Counted from the first letter of the stretch, positions 35,129 to 46,896 are shown. The stretch: 64,000 bases of DNA from Saccopteryx bilineata (GCF_036850765.1 NC_089492.1:98165022-98229021); one strand, 5' to 3'. Notes: a model not told the origin generated them from the sequence alone. Made by a program: numbers and translations.

Positions 35129-35196
35129 TTTGTTTCCTCAGTTTCACCAGTCCAAAGATGGAGAAAATTTTTGCCCCAGGACAGACCATACTTTAA

Positions 35197-35527
35197 CCCT
35201 TTGAGTAGTGAGTTTTTTTTCATGCCCGCTGACCACCAGGAGTGATTTGCTTTTTGTTTTGTTTTTCTTTCAAAAAATGAAATTAGTTCCAGTTATAGTT
35301 TTATTAACCTAAAATCATATTTGTTTGATAACCAATTTCTGGAAACAAAAAGAACATACTTTTGCCTTTTTAATGTTGCCTTACACATTTTTAAAATGAA
35401 AATATTTGTTATCTCATGCAATTCTCATGTACCTCCAGTTCAAAGTTTAAAGATGTGCATGTACGATCGTACTCTGGATGGTCAGGAGGCACGAGGACGT
35501 ACATGAGCATTCATACTACTCAAAGGG
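35197..35527 (+). mobile_element. piggyBac-type MITE, 331 bp, TTAA target
   Basis: The element is bounded by TTAA at 35193-35196 and 35528-35531. Its ends are inverted repeats: 'CCCTTTGAGTAGT' at 35197-35209 and the exact inverse at 35515-35527. Subterminal inverted matches ('tcatgcccgctgaccaccag' versus the inverse of 'ggatggtcaggaggcacgag') support this further. TTAA duplication and C-rich 5' ends are diagnostic of piggyBac. There is no transposase, so movement needed a trans source. Confidence 0.9.
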
Positions 35528-35687
35528 TTAAGTCTCATCTAAACCTGATACAAATGAATTAGAAGATGAGATTTGTGACTTTAAGTTAATACTGTAATAA
35601 GTTAGTATTTGGGGAGATGTTGGAATGGGATTGGAGTCAATGTATTTTTCATGTCAGAAGAACATGAATATGGTGGGGGGATATACT

Positions 35688-36127
35688 ATTATAGGTTCAG
35701 TGTGTCCCCCAGAAAAATATATTCAAATCCTAACCTCCAGTACCCATGAATGTGACTTTATTTATAAAGTTTTTGCAGATATAATCAAGTTAAAATGAAG
35801 TCATACTGGATTAGGGGAGTCCTTATCCAATGACTAGTACCTTTGTAAGAGATGAATTTGGACACAGACACAAAGGGAATGAATGTCATATTTCAGCAGA
35901 ATTAGACATTGGAGTAATGTTGTCTGTAAGCCAAAGAACACCAAGGTTTGCTGACAACTGTCCGAGCTGGGAGAGGAATGAACAGATTCTCCTTCAGCCT
36001 CCAGAGAAAAGCAACTCTGCTGACACTTTGATTTCAGACTTCTAGATTCCAGAACTATCATACAATACATTTCTGTTGTTTTAACCACCAGTTTGCGGTG
36101 CTTTGTTATAGCAGCCCTGGGAAATAA
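35688..36127 (+). mobile_element. MLT1-like MaLR solo LTR, nearly complete
   Basis: Landmarks in order: 'ggttcagtgtgtcccccaga', 'caaatcctaacctccagtac', 'tgaatgtgactttatttata', 'tgcagatataatcaagttaa', 'gatgaatttggacacagaca', 'gctgacactttgatttcaga', 'cttctagattccagaactat', 'ttgttatagcagccctggga'. This is the MaLR-type LTR pattern. Overlapping frames (71 and 84 codons) are shadows. Confidence 0.75.
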
Positions 36128-39100
36128 ATACCATTTCTTTTGATATATTACTATTTTCAGGAGAAAATAGTAATTATAACTCTAGTATATTGAGATAAAT
36201 AATCTGACACCAACAGACTTAATCTGAGTGTTTACTATAACCCAGTTTGCATATTTACCACGCTGGCCTTAACTGAAAGTGTCCTTATACCCTATGAATT
36301 GAATTTCTGAAGAGAAATTTGAAAGCTGCTGTCAAGATCTCTTAATATCAAAGTGACAGGAGGATGAAAGTATCCTTGACTGATTAGGCACCCTCTCTCA
36401 GGCCAAAGGAACTCCTCATATGAGTGTCCTGCTTTGAAATAAATGAGTTAACTAATGGGCACCAAGGATCAGAACACTAAATCGTATTTAGAGTGTACAG
36501 ACACTTTTAGCGGCAGACCTGTCTATACCGTTTTGTTTTGTTTTTTTTTTTTCAATAGACCACCACTCCTACTGACAGCCTCAGATAATGAGGTTGCTTT
36601 TATCACATTTTACCAACTGGACCACACTGAATAAAGCTAAGGTTCAGACCTCTGGCCTACAGACTAAAACAAATTCTCTCTCAGGATTTTAAACTAAGAC
36701 ATATAAACTGAAAAGCAGTTAGAAACAGTCTCCGGTTCTAGGTGTTCTCATAAACTGAGATATCGGGCCAACCATTCTCAGGCAATGACCAACAAGACTT
36801 CAACTGTAAAAATATGGGGTGTGGGAGGGAGGTTTCCTGGTTCTGCTTGGACTCCTGCTTTCACGTCTGATTTTCCTTCATATTCATTTGTACATTCTGC
36901 CTTTGTGTCTGTGAAATAGCACTGTATCTTTATAATAAAACACTCTTACACTATTTTGAATGTAATTCCTATTTCTTCTTAATTGGCTATCTTATTTCCT
37001 TGATATATAGATATGCCTCCATAACAAAACTCAAGTGTGCTTGAGTGAATTGTGTTTTAAGGAATGAATCCTCAAAAGAAACACCACTATCAATAACCTT
37101 CTAGTGGGAATGGTTGAGAGAACCACTCTGATTTGGCCAAGAGCAGAGGGACCACAGCACCAGTTTAGGAGGCTGTCAGGAAAGCCACTGCCAAAGGAAA
37201 TAGGCTCCCCTTAGATGTGAAGCCCATTGCAAAGGATAGCCAATGAGAGATGCCATGAGTAATAGTGATTCATTACAGCTTAGAGCTGATCACTAGGTAC
37301 CTCGTATTATTTGAAACTTTTCCATCTCAGGGAAGGGACTGTTGGGAGAGAATAAGGACATGCCCCTTATTATTTTAAGAGCAGATGTTGAATGACTATT
37401 GCTCTTTGATTATCTTTCTGCTGTAGAGAGAGAAATAGTACTGCATTGGTGCAGTTTAAGGGTGATAAAATACTGAGTGGGAACTTAAGCTACTAAATAA
37501 TATTAAGTTCCCACATGTAAGGGGCTATAGACTGAACCCAATTTATAAGCTCCTTTCTTTCTCTTTAAGTGTAAATTAAAAATTAAAACATTAATTCACT
37601 CATGTTGTGATTGTTCTATCACAGATATGCAAGGTGATCCTACTATTGAAGGGTATCAAGGTCACTAGATTGACTAGGTATCATCAGGATAATGAACCAG
37701 ATACCAAGATTAAGAAAATGTCCTAGTATTAGCACTTGAAAGATGGGATGGGCCATGGAGTAGAAAACCAGGTCTCAGGAATTTCTAGTTCTACTATCTA
37801 TGGGAGTGAGGACAGTTTGAAATAACTTGTGATTTATCAGGATTTTCAGTTTTTAGCAAGAATCTACTCATTCCCTTACTTCATGTCCCACAAATTGATA
37901 GAGCATGTAATTTTCTTTAAAAACTGAGCCCTGGCTGGGATCAATACAAAGGGGCATGAAACCTGTTCGCTGTGTCGCTCTTTCAGTAGGAAGTAATGTT
38001 TACTTTCTGTTTTTCCTAGAAAAAGAAATATAAACCCTGAACTAAGGTATTTTCCAGTTATTTATGTAAGAGATTTGCTGAACACAACATAAAGTCTGTT
38101 TTTCAAGCAATATTTCTTCAAGAGATGTTAGAAAATAAATATGCACAGTTTTCCACAATGCCAGCGATGGACTAAATCTAAAAATTAAGTGGTTCTATGG
38201 ATCTTTATTTTTGAACCTGTGTAACCTAAGAGCTTTAAATCAAACAAATAATTTTTCCCACCTCATAAGCCTTCATTAACCACATGCCATTAACAATATT
38301 ACTATTTGACATTTTCCTGCTATGACTCCATCTTGTGACAAGGGCATTTGTTTTTGAGATAAGGGAATAAGAAAGATTAAGAAATGGTGACTTGTCTTCA
38401 CACCCTGTGGCCTTTAATTCTCCAAATAAAAGCCATCATCCAAATCACCAAACTAAACAGTCCATTTTAAGACTAAAAGGAGGCTTCAGAAGTAACCTAC
38501 AAGCTTCAGTAAGCAGTCACTTTATAAAATTAAAGAGAAAATGAAATTACAGAAAACTTTGATTCTTTTAGGATAAAAAAGATGAATTACAGCTAGCAAA
38601 GATAGAATATCTGACCTTTTACATTTTTTCTCAATGCGTCAAATTAATGCATGTTTCAAATTAAATTGAGTCTGTGAGTTCCATTTTTAAACTATCATTC
38701 TAAAAACATAAATCCTACTGAAATGGAAGAAATGTAGGTTGGAAAAATCTCAATTGCAACGGTTAAAAAAAAAAAGCAATGGAATACAAATGAAACTCAG
38801 CAATCCATAACTCTTAATATAGAATAACATTAGAGGTTTACCTATTCCCTAAGTAGCTTTTAGAGTCACCAAACCTAAATACATTAGAATGACAGTACCT
38901 GATATTAAGTTAAAATGCATTACTAAAATCATAATATGTCAAGAAGACAAAAAAAAAAGAATTGATGTTTACCCTTTACAGTACAGATAAACTTCATAAT
39001 AATCACATAGATATGTAAATCAAAACATACCTGAGGAATTAATTTTCCTTTGTATTTTAGTTTAGATTTCAGTGATGTTGACATGCATACATATTAGTCA

Positions 39101-39538
39101 CAAAACAATGTTATGCTCTATCAAATGCTCATTCCCGATTTTCATCTATTTTAAGAAGGCAATTTTTTTAAATGCAGTCTCATTTTTGTTAAAGCAAGTC
39201 TCTATACATAGGCCATTTTCTTTATTCCCTGTGAAGTCTACAGAATAAGATTATTTTTATTTCCACAGTGAGTAAACATCAAATGAGATTTTCTGCTGTT
39301 CTCTTCTAATAAAGAATTTTAGTCTTTCCTGCAGGCTTGTATCATGAAAGAATGTAAGTGCCTCTGTTAGGTCATTTTTTGAAATAAGAAGTAAAGAGAC
39401 AGGGTAGGAAAGGCTGAGATCTCAGGACATCTACTGCAATGTTATTTCTATTTCCACTGGGGATACAGCAACCATCCACCTGCTCCTTTTACTGCTACCT
39501 TTCAAGGCTAGTGACAGCAAACTTGAAAACAAGGTTCT
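36128..39538. other. Unique-looking DNA, 3.4 kb
   Basis: No gene is seen. The part at 36400-36960 ends 'gtatctttataataaaacac', which resembles an LTR polyadenylation region, but I cannot place an LTR start. The rest is unremarkable AT-rich DNA. Notably there is no reading frame over 60 codons in the whole interval. Confidence 0.45.
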
Positions 39539-39819
39539 TTTTTTTTTTCATTGATTACGTTCTCATATGTGCCTTGACCAGGGGAATCCAGCTGAGCCAG
39601 TGACCCCTTGCCCAAGCCAGTGAACTTAGGCTCAAGCCAGCAACCTTGGGCTTCAAACCAGTGAGATTTGAGCTCAAGCCAATGACCATAGGGCCATGTC
39701 TATGATTCCATGCTCAAGAGGGTGACCACGCACTCAAGTCAGTGACCTTGGGGTTTTGAACCTGGGTCCTCAGCATTCCGAGTCTACACTCTATCCACTG
39801 TACCATCACTTGGTCAGGT
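39539..39819 (-). mobile_element. Bat SINE with expanded internal modules
   Basis: On the minus strand the head is 'cctgaccaagtgatggtaca', with 'gaggacccaggttcaaaac', then repeated 'ggtcactggcttgag'-type modules and 'caaggcacatatgagaacgtaatcaatg' before the A tail. The modules repeat every 20-25 nt with drift. A short TSD ('ggttctt') is possible but weak. Confidence 0.82.
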
Positions 39820-40435
39820 GGGTTCTTCTTAATTTCCTTCATCCATTTGCAGAATAAATCATCATGCCAGCAACTTATGCCCGGGATGGTTATTTTCACT
39901 GAAGCAGCCTATATCTTACGAAGAGCAGGTTTACTGTTTAAATTTAGACAGCTCCAACTCATATAATAGATTTAGAATCCACCTTCAAAAATAGTTCTTA
40001 TTGATATATACTTGAAGATTTAGAAAATTATTATCATCATCAAATCCTACTTATCTAAATTAAGAACTGTGAGTCTTAAGAGTAATAAAATCTTTATTTG
40101 GATTCCTAATACAAGTTCATTTGCCTGATTTTCTGGGAGCCTCATCTAGGCCAATATCATGGATAGCAAAAGTAGGATTTAAACTACTTAGAAACTGAAT
40201 GCAGACAAGTATTCCCAACCTTATTTTGCAGCACTGGCCAGGGTGCCTACTCAGGGAAAGAGAAAACAAGCTTGAAATCTTCTGTTGACACAATTTGTGG
40301 CTTGTTCCCACTCATGTCATTAATAACTGAGGAAAGAATATATATTTCATATCTATGAATATAATGGTGATCAGTTCAAACCTCATCTGGGACTGTTTTC
40401 TATTATGTTCTTTATTTCCACAAAATGTCTATTGA

Positions 40436-40552
40436 TTGATTTTTAATTTTATTAAATATATTGGCATGACATTGGTTAATAAAATTATATAGCCTTCAAG
40501 TGCAGAATTCTATAATTCACTATCTGTATATTGCATTCTGCATACATCATTT
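40436..40552 (-). mobile_element. L1 3'-end fragment
   Basis: 'gatttttaattttattaaat' followed by 'attggcatgacattggttaataaaa' and 'cagaattctataattcact' is the reverse complement of the L1 3' terminus, as at 10767. Only about 115 bp remain. Confidence 0.75.
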
Positions 40553-40567
40553 ATTTAAAAATATACT

Positions 40568-40735
40568 GAGTACCTGACCATGGGCCAGGCACCACTGTAG
40601 GCAGCATAAATGCAGCAGCAAACAACATGAACAAGTCCCTTATTATCATTGAGCTCACAGTCTGCAGGAAGAACAGTGATAATAAACACAAAGTGATCAA
40701 TGCTGTGAAGAAAATAAAACAAAGAAATGTGCTAG
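40568..40735 (+). repeat. Ancient interspersed repeat fragment
   Basis: 'ccatgggccaggcaccactg', 'tgcagcagcaaacaacatga' and 'attgagctcacagtctgcag' match the common old 'tgtgccaggcactg...gagcttacagtctag' repeat. Similar fragments are at 590, 43000 and 60000. Confidence 0.55.
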
Positions 40736-40749
40736 AGAGTTAAGAATTA

Positions 40750-40865
40750 CCATATTTCCCCATGTATAAGATGCTCCCATGAATAAGACACACCTTAATT
40801 TTGGGGCCCGAAATTTGAAAAAAAAATGTATTACATAAAGTTATTGAACTCAAGTTTTATAATCT
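40750..40865 (+). mobile_element. One end of an unclassified DNA-transposon-like repeat
   Basis: 'ccatatttccccatgtataa' followed by 'gatgctcccatgaataagacacacc' contains two imperfect 'cccatg.ataag' units, and then 'ttggggcccgaaatttgaaa'. Such 'CATGTATAAGACGCACC' ends occur as repeats in several vertebrate genomes. I see no matching inverse end nearby, so the element is partial or the class wrong. Confidence 0.45.
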
Positions 40866-40869
40866 GATT

Positions 40870-42556
40870 TACATTTTTATATTTCCTTCTTGCTTCTGGG
40901 ACCAGAGTGGTGGTTCACACCAGGCTGTCTAATCCAATGGGCTGAGAGCCCAGAAGGAACTGGAACTTCCCTAGACGGAGGTGACCTAAGGTTACCTCAC
41001 TCTGAATGGACCATCTGAGGATACTTCATTCAAACCTATATATTATAGGCAAGGCTAGCTATAGCCTATTCTCCTGGCATGAGGAGAAGTCACTCTTCCT
41101 GCCACTTAAAGCCATGCCATTTCTTGAAATAAAGTGCCAACACTGCAAGTAAATTCACTGATTGGGCAGGCTTTCGCTGGACTAAAACTGAAGTCACACT
41201 ATAAGAGACATCTATGAAATGCTGAAGAAAGTCAGTGTACAGAGAACAGAAAGATAATAAATCTTGGTCTGTAGCATTCAATAAGTGCACTAAGGAGGAG
41301 CAAGTCTCTCTGTACTGAATGTAAATGTGAAACATAATGGATTTTTACCTAGCAGAGGAGAAAATGCTTTGTCATACAATAATTCTGACTGTTGTTTGTT
41401 AGAACACAAAGTGATTGATATTTGCTAATGTATATTGTTTAAAAGGCACATTTTTATGGGCTCTAGTCCTGTAAATGATTTTTTAAATGGTCATGAATTC
41501 TCAATAAGCGGAAGCAGGGAAGTAAAAACAAATCTCCAAGGTGAAATAAGCCTATAGAAGCCAACTGCAGAAGGGAAAAGAAAAACAGTAATAACTGTGT
41601 CTGGCACTTCTAGTGATATCATTTCACGCATTCCTACCAGTGAAGGGTGCCGTCCCTTTATTAGTGATGAAGAAACTGAGGCTCAGAGGTATCGGAGAGC
41701 TTGATAAGTATCACAAAATGAGTAAAAAACAGACCTGTCTTTATTATAGTCAGAGCTATACCCAATTACAAAGCATAAGTTCTTTTCATTGCACCATGCA
41801 AGGTCAAAGTCAACAATTAAGCAATTGGATGTTATATTCAGGTATGAAGCAGGTAAATCTCTGGAGAACCGAAGCATAAAAAGAACTCATGTGTCCTTCC
41901 AAGAAACTTTCCATCCCCACTACTGCTGACCTTTGCTGCCACCAAGGTCTCAGGACAGGACAACTCAGAAAGGCAATTTGCACGTGATCTCTCAGCCCTC
42001 TTTTTGGATCTTCCTGTTATCCAGCAAGTTCTTCCTCTTTTCTTTGTTTTCTTAGTCTACATAAATAAATATGAGCATCTGCTCTCAAATTCTTCATTCC
42101 TGTGAAAGTAGAAGTAACTCATACCAAGCAGACAAATCTAAAAGAGATTTTCATTTTGTAAGAATAAGAGGTTTAAACTATAAAAAGTTTGTCTCCATAT
42201 TTTTCAGAAGTAAGTCAGTAGATGACGGGAACTTGTAGAAAGCCGGGACCTGACTCGGATCCTGAAATCGATCTGCACAGGTGGTACCTCTACACGCCTA
42301 AGGTAAACTCTGGTCCAGTAATTTCTCCATCAAAGTTTCCCTGACTTATCTCCTACTTCTCTGCCCTCCAGCCAGCCCTTCCAAACACACTCTGTCATTT
42401 TGTTTCTGTAATTTAGCCACTGCCAGAAAGCTATCCCAAAATTATCTTCTTCTTCCTCTTTGTCCATAACTTACTTATCCTTAAAGCTCTGGCTCGGGGC
42501 CAGTATTTTTAAAAATAATAGATTGTATTAGCATGAAATACTTTCAGTGTTAAAAT
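40870..42556. other. Unique-looking DNA, with a likely MIR
   Basis: No gene is seen. Only a minus-strand MIR at about 41600-41780 is recognisable. Frames of 64-88 codons here overlap in several registers. Confidence 0.45.
41600..41780 (-). mobile_element. MIR SINE
   Basis: On the plus strand, 'tttattagtgatgaagaaac' plus 'tgaggctcagag' and later 'cagagctatacccaattac' match the reverse complement of the MIR core. Confidence 0.65.
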
Positions 42557-42567
42557 CTTTAAAACAC

Positions 42568-42752
42568 GGCCTGACCTGTGGTGGCGCAGTGGATAAAACG
42601 TTGACCTGGAAATGCTGAGGTCGCTGGTTCAAAACCCTGGGCTTGCCTGGTCAAGGCACATATGGGAGTTGATGCTTCCAGCTCCTCCCCCCTTCTCTCT
42701 CTCTCCCTCTCTCTGTCCTCTCTAAAAATGAATAAATAAAAAATTTTAAAAC
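42568..42752 (+). mobile_element. Short bat SINE, 'GCCTGACCTGTGGTGGCGC' subfamily
   Basis: This is nearly identical to the copy at 22216 over the head and 'gaaatgctgaggtcgctggtt' region, with 'acatatgggagttgatgctt', CT-rich tract and 'aatgaataaataaaa' tail. The TSD 'ctttaaaacac' at 42557-42567 and 42753-42763 is perfect. Confidence 0.95.
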
Positions 42753-43512
42753 CTTTAAAACACAAAAACATATAAAGAGGAAAATTTTTACATCAGTGTG
42801 ATTCTATGACCAAGGTAACCATTTTTTTTTAAATAAGCTTTACCTGTGCATAAGGCTTTTCTGACCATTCCAGGTCTCTACCCTCAATCTCTCCTCTCTC
42901 TCTTTCTCTCTCCATCTCTCTCTATTTTGAACTCCTTCAGTTGATTGATTGTAACAGGCCATTTTTCATTATTTATTTAATTACTTTTTCAAGAAATGTA
43001 TATTAAACCACCAACTCTGTGTCAGATATCATGCTAGATTCCACAGTGGTAAACAGGACAGATGCAGTTTCTGCCTGATGATATTTATAGCCTTGTGCTT
43101 ATAATCATGAGGTATTACTTAATATATCTAACTTTCTAACTTAATAACCAATGCGTTTTATGAGTGAATATTGTCTCTCAAGATTCAGTGAATATTTCAG
43201 TGAACTGAAACTCCTTGAATTTGAATGTAATATTATTGCAATCAAACACATAGCCAATACTACTTATCATGATGCTCAAAGGATACAAAAAGTCATAAAA
43301 CTGGTATTTTCTTCATATCAAAAACAGCTTCAATTATATGGGACAGAAGCCCTATTAGTGAGCACACTGTTGATTTATAAATCTTTTATTATAGTCTGTT
43401 CCATTCTATACTAGACCATTTGAGTTAAAAGTATAAGGTATGGAAAAAGTGTGTTTACAGCTGTTCATATGGAAAATAATGCAATAATGAATAAATAATA
43501 ATACAAGAATAA

Positions 43513-43907
43513 ACAGGCAGTGGTACAGTGGATAAAGCATTGAACTGGGATGTGGAGGACCCAGGTTTAAAACCTGAGGTCACTGGCTTGATTGCGGGCT
43601 CACCAGCTTGAATGCAGGGTCGCTGGCTTGAGCGTGGGATTATAGACACAACCCTATGGTTAATAGTTTCAGCCCCAAGGTCACTGGCTTAAAGCCCAAG
43701 GTTGCTGGATTGAGTTCAAGGTCACTGACTTGAGCAAGGGGTCACTTCTCTGCTGTAGCCTCCCGGTCAAGGCACATATGAGAAAGCAATCAATGAACAA
43801 CTAAGGTGCCACAATGAAGAACTGATGCACCTCTCTCCCTTCCTGCCTATCTGTCCTTGTCCATCCCTTTCTCTGTCTCTCTAAAAAATAATAATAATAA
43901 AATAAAC
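43513..43907 (+). mobile_element. Bat SINE with expanded internal modules, long form
   Basis: The head is 5'-eroded ('ggcagtggtacagtggataa'), followed by 'ggaggacccaggtttaaaac', then at least six diverged copies of 'aggtcactggcttgag' between 43575 and 43745, then the standard 'acatatgagaaagcaatcaa' module, CT-rich 3' part and an (AAT)n tail. The internal array makes it longer than the standard subfamily at 2282 in this region. Confidence 0.85.
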
Positions 43908-44244
43908 TGGTTTATGTACTCACAGCTATAAAACTACTTTTGCCTGATCATGTATGTCACATAGTAAAATTTTACTTTGAGGATTACAGTTTAAAATCTG
44001 ATCAGGCAGAAATAAAGTCTGACATGGTTTGTGAACAGGATAAAATAAAAAACTGTTTTCTGGTCAGACTCATTAAACACATGGAAATGATAGTGACATA
44101 AATGGCAGGTGTTTAAAGTTTGTAACATAATCACTGTCACTTGCACAGTATCTGACACATAGTAAATGTTTTAAAATATCTGCTAGATTAAACAAATGAT
44201 TTTAAAAGTTCTTGGGTAAGAAGAGCAGGTGCATTGTGAATATG

Positions 44245-44365
44245 AAGGAGCACTGGACTATATATGTCAAGTGACCTGGGTTTAATTCTGCCTATCCTCT
44301 TCAGAAAATCTCTTTACCTTAATGGGCCTTAATTTCACATACAAAGAGACTGGGATCATCTAGCA
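44245..44365 (+). mobile_element. MIR SINE
   Basis: 'aaggagcactggactatata', 'gtgacctgggtttaattctg' and 'tctctttaccttaatgggcc' follow the MIR 5' half in sense orientation. Confidence 0.7.
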
Positions 44366-44939
44366 TTCAGTGCTTGAATAGTAAATACAAAGCAAGTATC
44401 ACAAGTAATATATTTGTTGAGACATATTTTGTTAGACTTCTCCTAACAACCAAACACTGATAAATATGCACTCTTTATATGACTTTTAATAGAAAACTCT
44501 TAACTGCAATAGTATATACAAATCAACACTCAAGGTATAGGCATCCACCATATCCTATAAAATTATGATGCACAAAGTAGAACATCTTTGGGGGGAAACT
44601 TTGATTACTTGACTCTTCTCTTTTAACCTAAAGTTACTAATTTATTTCATAGACTAAAAAATAAATACTATGCAACTATCAAATAGAACATTCCTTCCTT
44701 GTTTTTCAGGTGGGCCTCTTTTTTCCTTTGAAAAGCATTTAGCTTTTATTTTCACTTTATCTCATCTTCCCTATGATCATCTACTACCAATTTTCTATAA
44801 CTCGTTATTGATACCAAAGAATTATAAACTCCAACCAGACACATCTTTGTCATTTGGCTTTTCTAGCTGTACTAGTGAGCAAACATTGAGAATAAGAAGG
44901 CCTGCCTGGAGAAAAGCACATATCAGGTCACAGAAATCA

Positions 44940-46040
44940 TTCACCATTTTTTTCTTTTTTTTAAACCAATACCTCTTGGTTCTGGTATCAGACTTACTCC
45001 CAGCCCAGATTCCTCTCCAGTCTTGTCTCTTATCAACCACCTTATGTACAGGAAGTTCCAGCCATAAAAAGATGCAGTTTCCCAAACCTTCCATGCACAG
45101 TTTTTTTTTATATTATAAATACAGTTGACATTAAATATTATTTTGTATTAGTTTCAAGTATAAAGGATAGTGGTTAGATACCCAGATACTTTAAAAAGTG
45201 ATTTCCCAATATGTCCAGTTCCTACCTGGCACCATACACAGTTACTAAAATTTTAGTGACTATCTTGCTTATCCTTGTGACTATTTTGTAACTACCAATT
45301 TGTCCTTCTTAATTCCTTCACCTTTTCTCAGTCCCCCAAACCATTTCAGCCCCAATAACCATCAGTCTGTTTTCTGTATCTATTTCAATTTTCTTTATTT
45401 TGTTCTTTAGATTTTACATATAAAGTAAGATCATATGGTATCTGTCTTTTTCTGACTTTTTTCTTTTAGCATAATATCCACTAGATTCATCCATACTGTT
45501 ACAAATGGTAAGTTTTCACTCTTTTTATAGCCAAGTTATTTTTCATTATATTATATATATGTATCACCACTTTTTTATCTACTCATTTATTGATGGGCAC
45601 TTGGGTTGCTTCCATATCTTGGCTATTATAAATAATGTTGCATTGAACATAAGGGTGCTTATATTCTTTTGAATTAGTATCTCCAAGCACATTCTTGTTT
45701 CAGAGCCTCTGCCCATGGTGATACTTCTGCAAAAATTTCCTCCCAGCTTGGCCCCTTGTTTATATTGCTCCTGCTCATTCTTCAAGACATCACCATCTCT
45801 GAGAAGTGGTTCTTGACACCACCTCTCCTCATACTCCATTCCTAAGATCACCTCTTCCCACAACCCTTGTGTAAACCTCTGTGATTATCTATCTTCTTTC
45901 GTGTTCCTCTTTCACGTTTCTCACACTGATCATAAGCTCTTAGAAGATAAGAGCCATCACTTACTCATCTTCCTGGCCCCACTGAGAAAGCACACAGTAG
46001 GCACATAAGAAATGCTCATTGAGTAAATAAATGAATTAGT
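44940..46040 (+). mobile_element. L2 LINE 3' end, split by an antisense L1
   Basis: The first part (44940-45100) ends 'agtttcccaaaccttccatg'; the second (45683-46040) continues with 'agagcctctgcccatggtga', 'cctcccagcttggccccttg', 'ccctaagatcacctcttccc'-type text, and the L2 end 'gcacacagtaggcacataag'. The two parts are consecutive in L2. The 152-codon plus-strand frame at 44670-45128 runs across L2 into the L1 and is a shadow. Confidence 0.75.
45101..45682 (-). mobile_element. Old L1 3' end inserted into the L2
   Basis: On the minus strand it reads from ORF2 C-terminal text ('gcacccttatgttcaatgca', 'atggaagcaacccaagtgcc') to the 3' end 'aatattaatgtcaactgta'-type sequence and a poly(A) tail (T-run at 45101). 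'ccatgcaca' (45091-45099) and 'ccaagcaca' (45683-45691) look like its TSD with one change. Confidence 0.82.
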
Positions 46041-46439
46041 CAATAGTAAATGAAAAACTTTCTATATCAGATATGTAAAACATGTATTTAAATAAATAAA
46101 CCAAATAGCATGTTCTGCAAATAGTAGTGGATTTTCTTGAGCACATCTATTAAACTACAGGCTTTATGAGAGCAGAAACCAAGTTCTTTCGTTTGTCCTC
46201 TGATGTCCCACATAGAGGAAAGAGCTTAAAAACATTTAGGATGAAAATTAGATTCACTTTATATCCCTTACAACAGGGACACAGTAATTTTCATAGGGTC
46301 ACCCTTGAACCACATGCGTAGGCCACCGAGAAGTTAACCTCAGGTGGAATCCCAGAGATGATAATTTACTTAAATATTTCATACAAATTTTATCACACCT
46401 GTAGAAACATGAATATAGATAATTTAAACAGAGGACCCT

Positions 46440-46560
46440 CAAAGGGCTTTGAGTCTGAGCGCTTTATTACACTGATGAGAACAGTGAGACATAGTTTAGG
46501 TGAGATGTCCAGAGCTACATAACTAGTTAGATAAGGGCTCAAGTGGGTGGAGCCACAGGA
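46440..46560 (-). mobile_element. MIR fragment, probable
   Basis: 'ttacactgatgagaacagtgag' followed by 'gagatgtccagagctacataac' and 'aagggctcaagt' resembles the antisense MIR core. It is diverged. Confidence 0.5.
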
Positions 46561-46818
46561 GATTAGAAAATTTTCCCACTTTACTTTTGAATAGGCCCCT
46601 CAAGACTCCAAAAAAACCTTGATAACACTTAATTCTCTAACTTGATGTTTATTAATGGTTTCTTAATAAATTCTTGTTTGCCTCCAAATATTTTTCAGTT
46701 TAACATTTAGAGAAGAGGAATTAATAATGAAAATTCAGATAAGGACTGGATTTTAAGTATCGAGACCTTTAGATGGCACTTGAATTTGATGAGTTGTTTG
46801 GCAATATTAAGTAATATA

Positions 46819-46896
46819 TACTGCTCACAAAAAGTAGGGGATATTTTATCACTTCATATTCATTTTGAAATATCCCCTACTTTTTGTGAGCAGTGT
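46819..46896 (+). mobile_element. Palindromic mariner-type MITE, about 78 bp
   Basis: The two arms, 'ctgctcacaaaaagtagggg' from 46821 and its inverse ending at 46893, pair almost perfectly over about 31 nt with a loop of about 11-13 nt. Flanking TA fits Tc1/mariner. The whole element is inverted repeat, as in MADE1-class MITEs. A transcript would fold into a pre-miRNA-sized hairpin; expression is not known. Confidence 0.88.

Noticed and set aside
36400..36960. Possible LTR ending in 'aataaaacactctt'
   Set aside because: A polyadenylation-like end alone is not enough; I found no LTR start, TSD or partner.
37921..37990. 'gagccctggctgggatcaat' as another SINE head
   Set aside because: Only about 15 nt resemble the SINE head; no B-box, body or tail follows.
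43575..43745. Regularly spaced short repeats, CRISPR-like at first sight
   Set aside because: They are diverged modules inside a SINE in a mammalian genome, without unique spacers of constant length.
44670..45128. 152-codon plus-strand frame
   Set aside because: It runs across L2 sequence into the T-run of an inserted L1, so it cannot be an ancestral gene frame.
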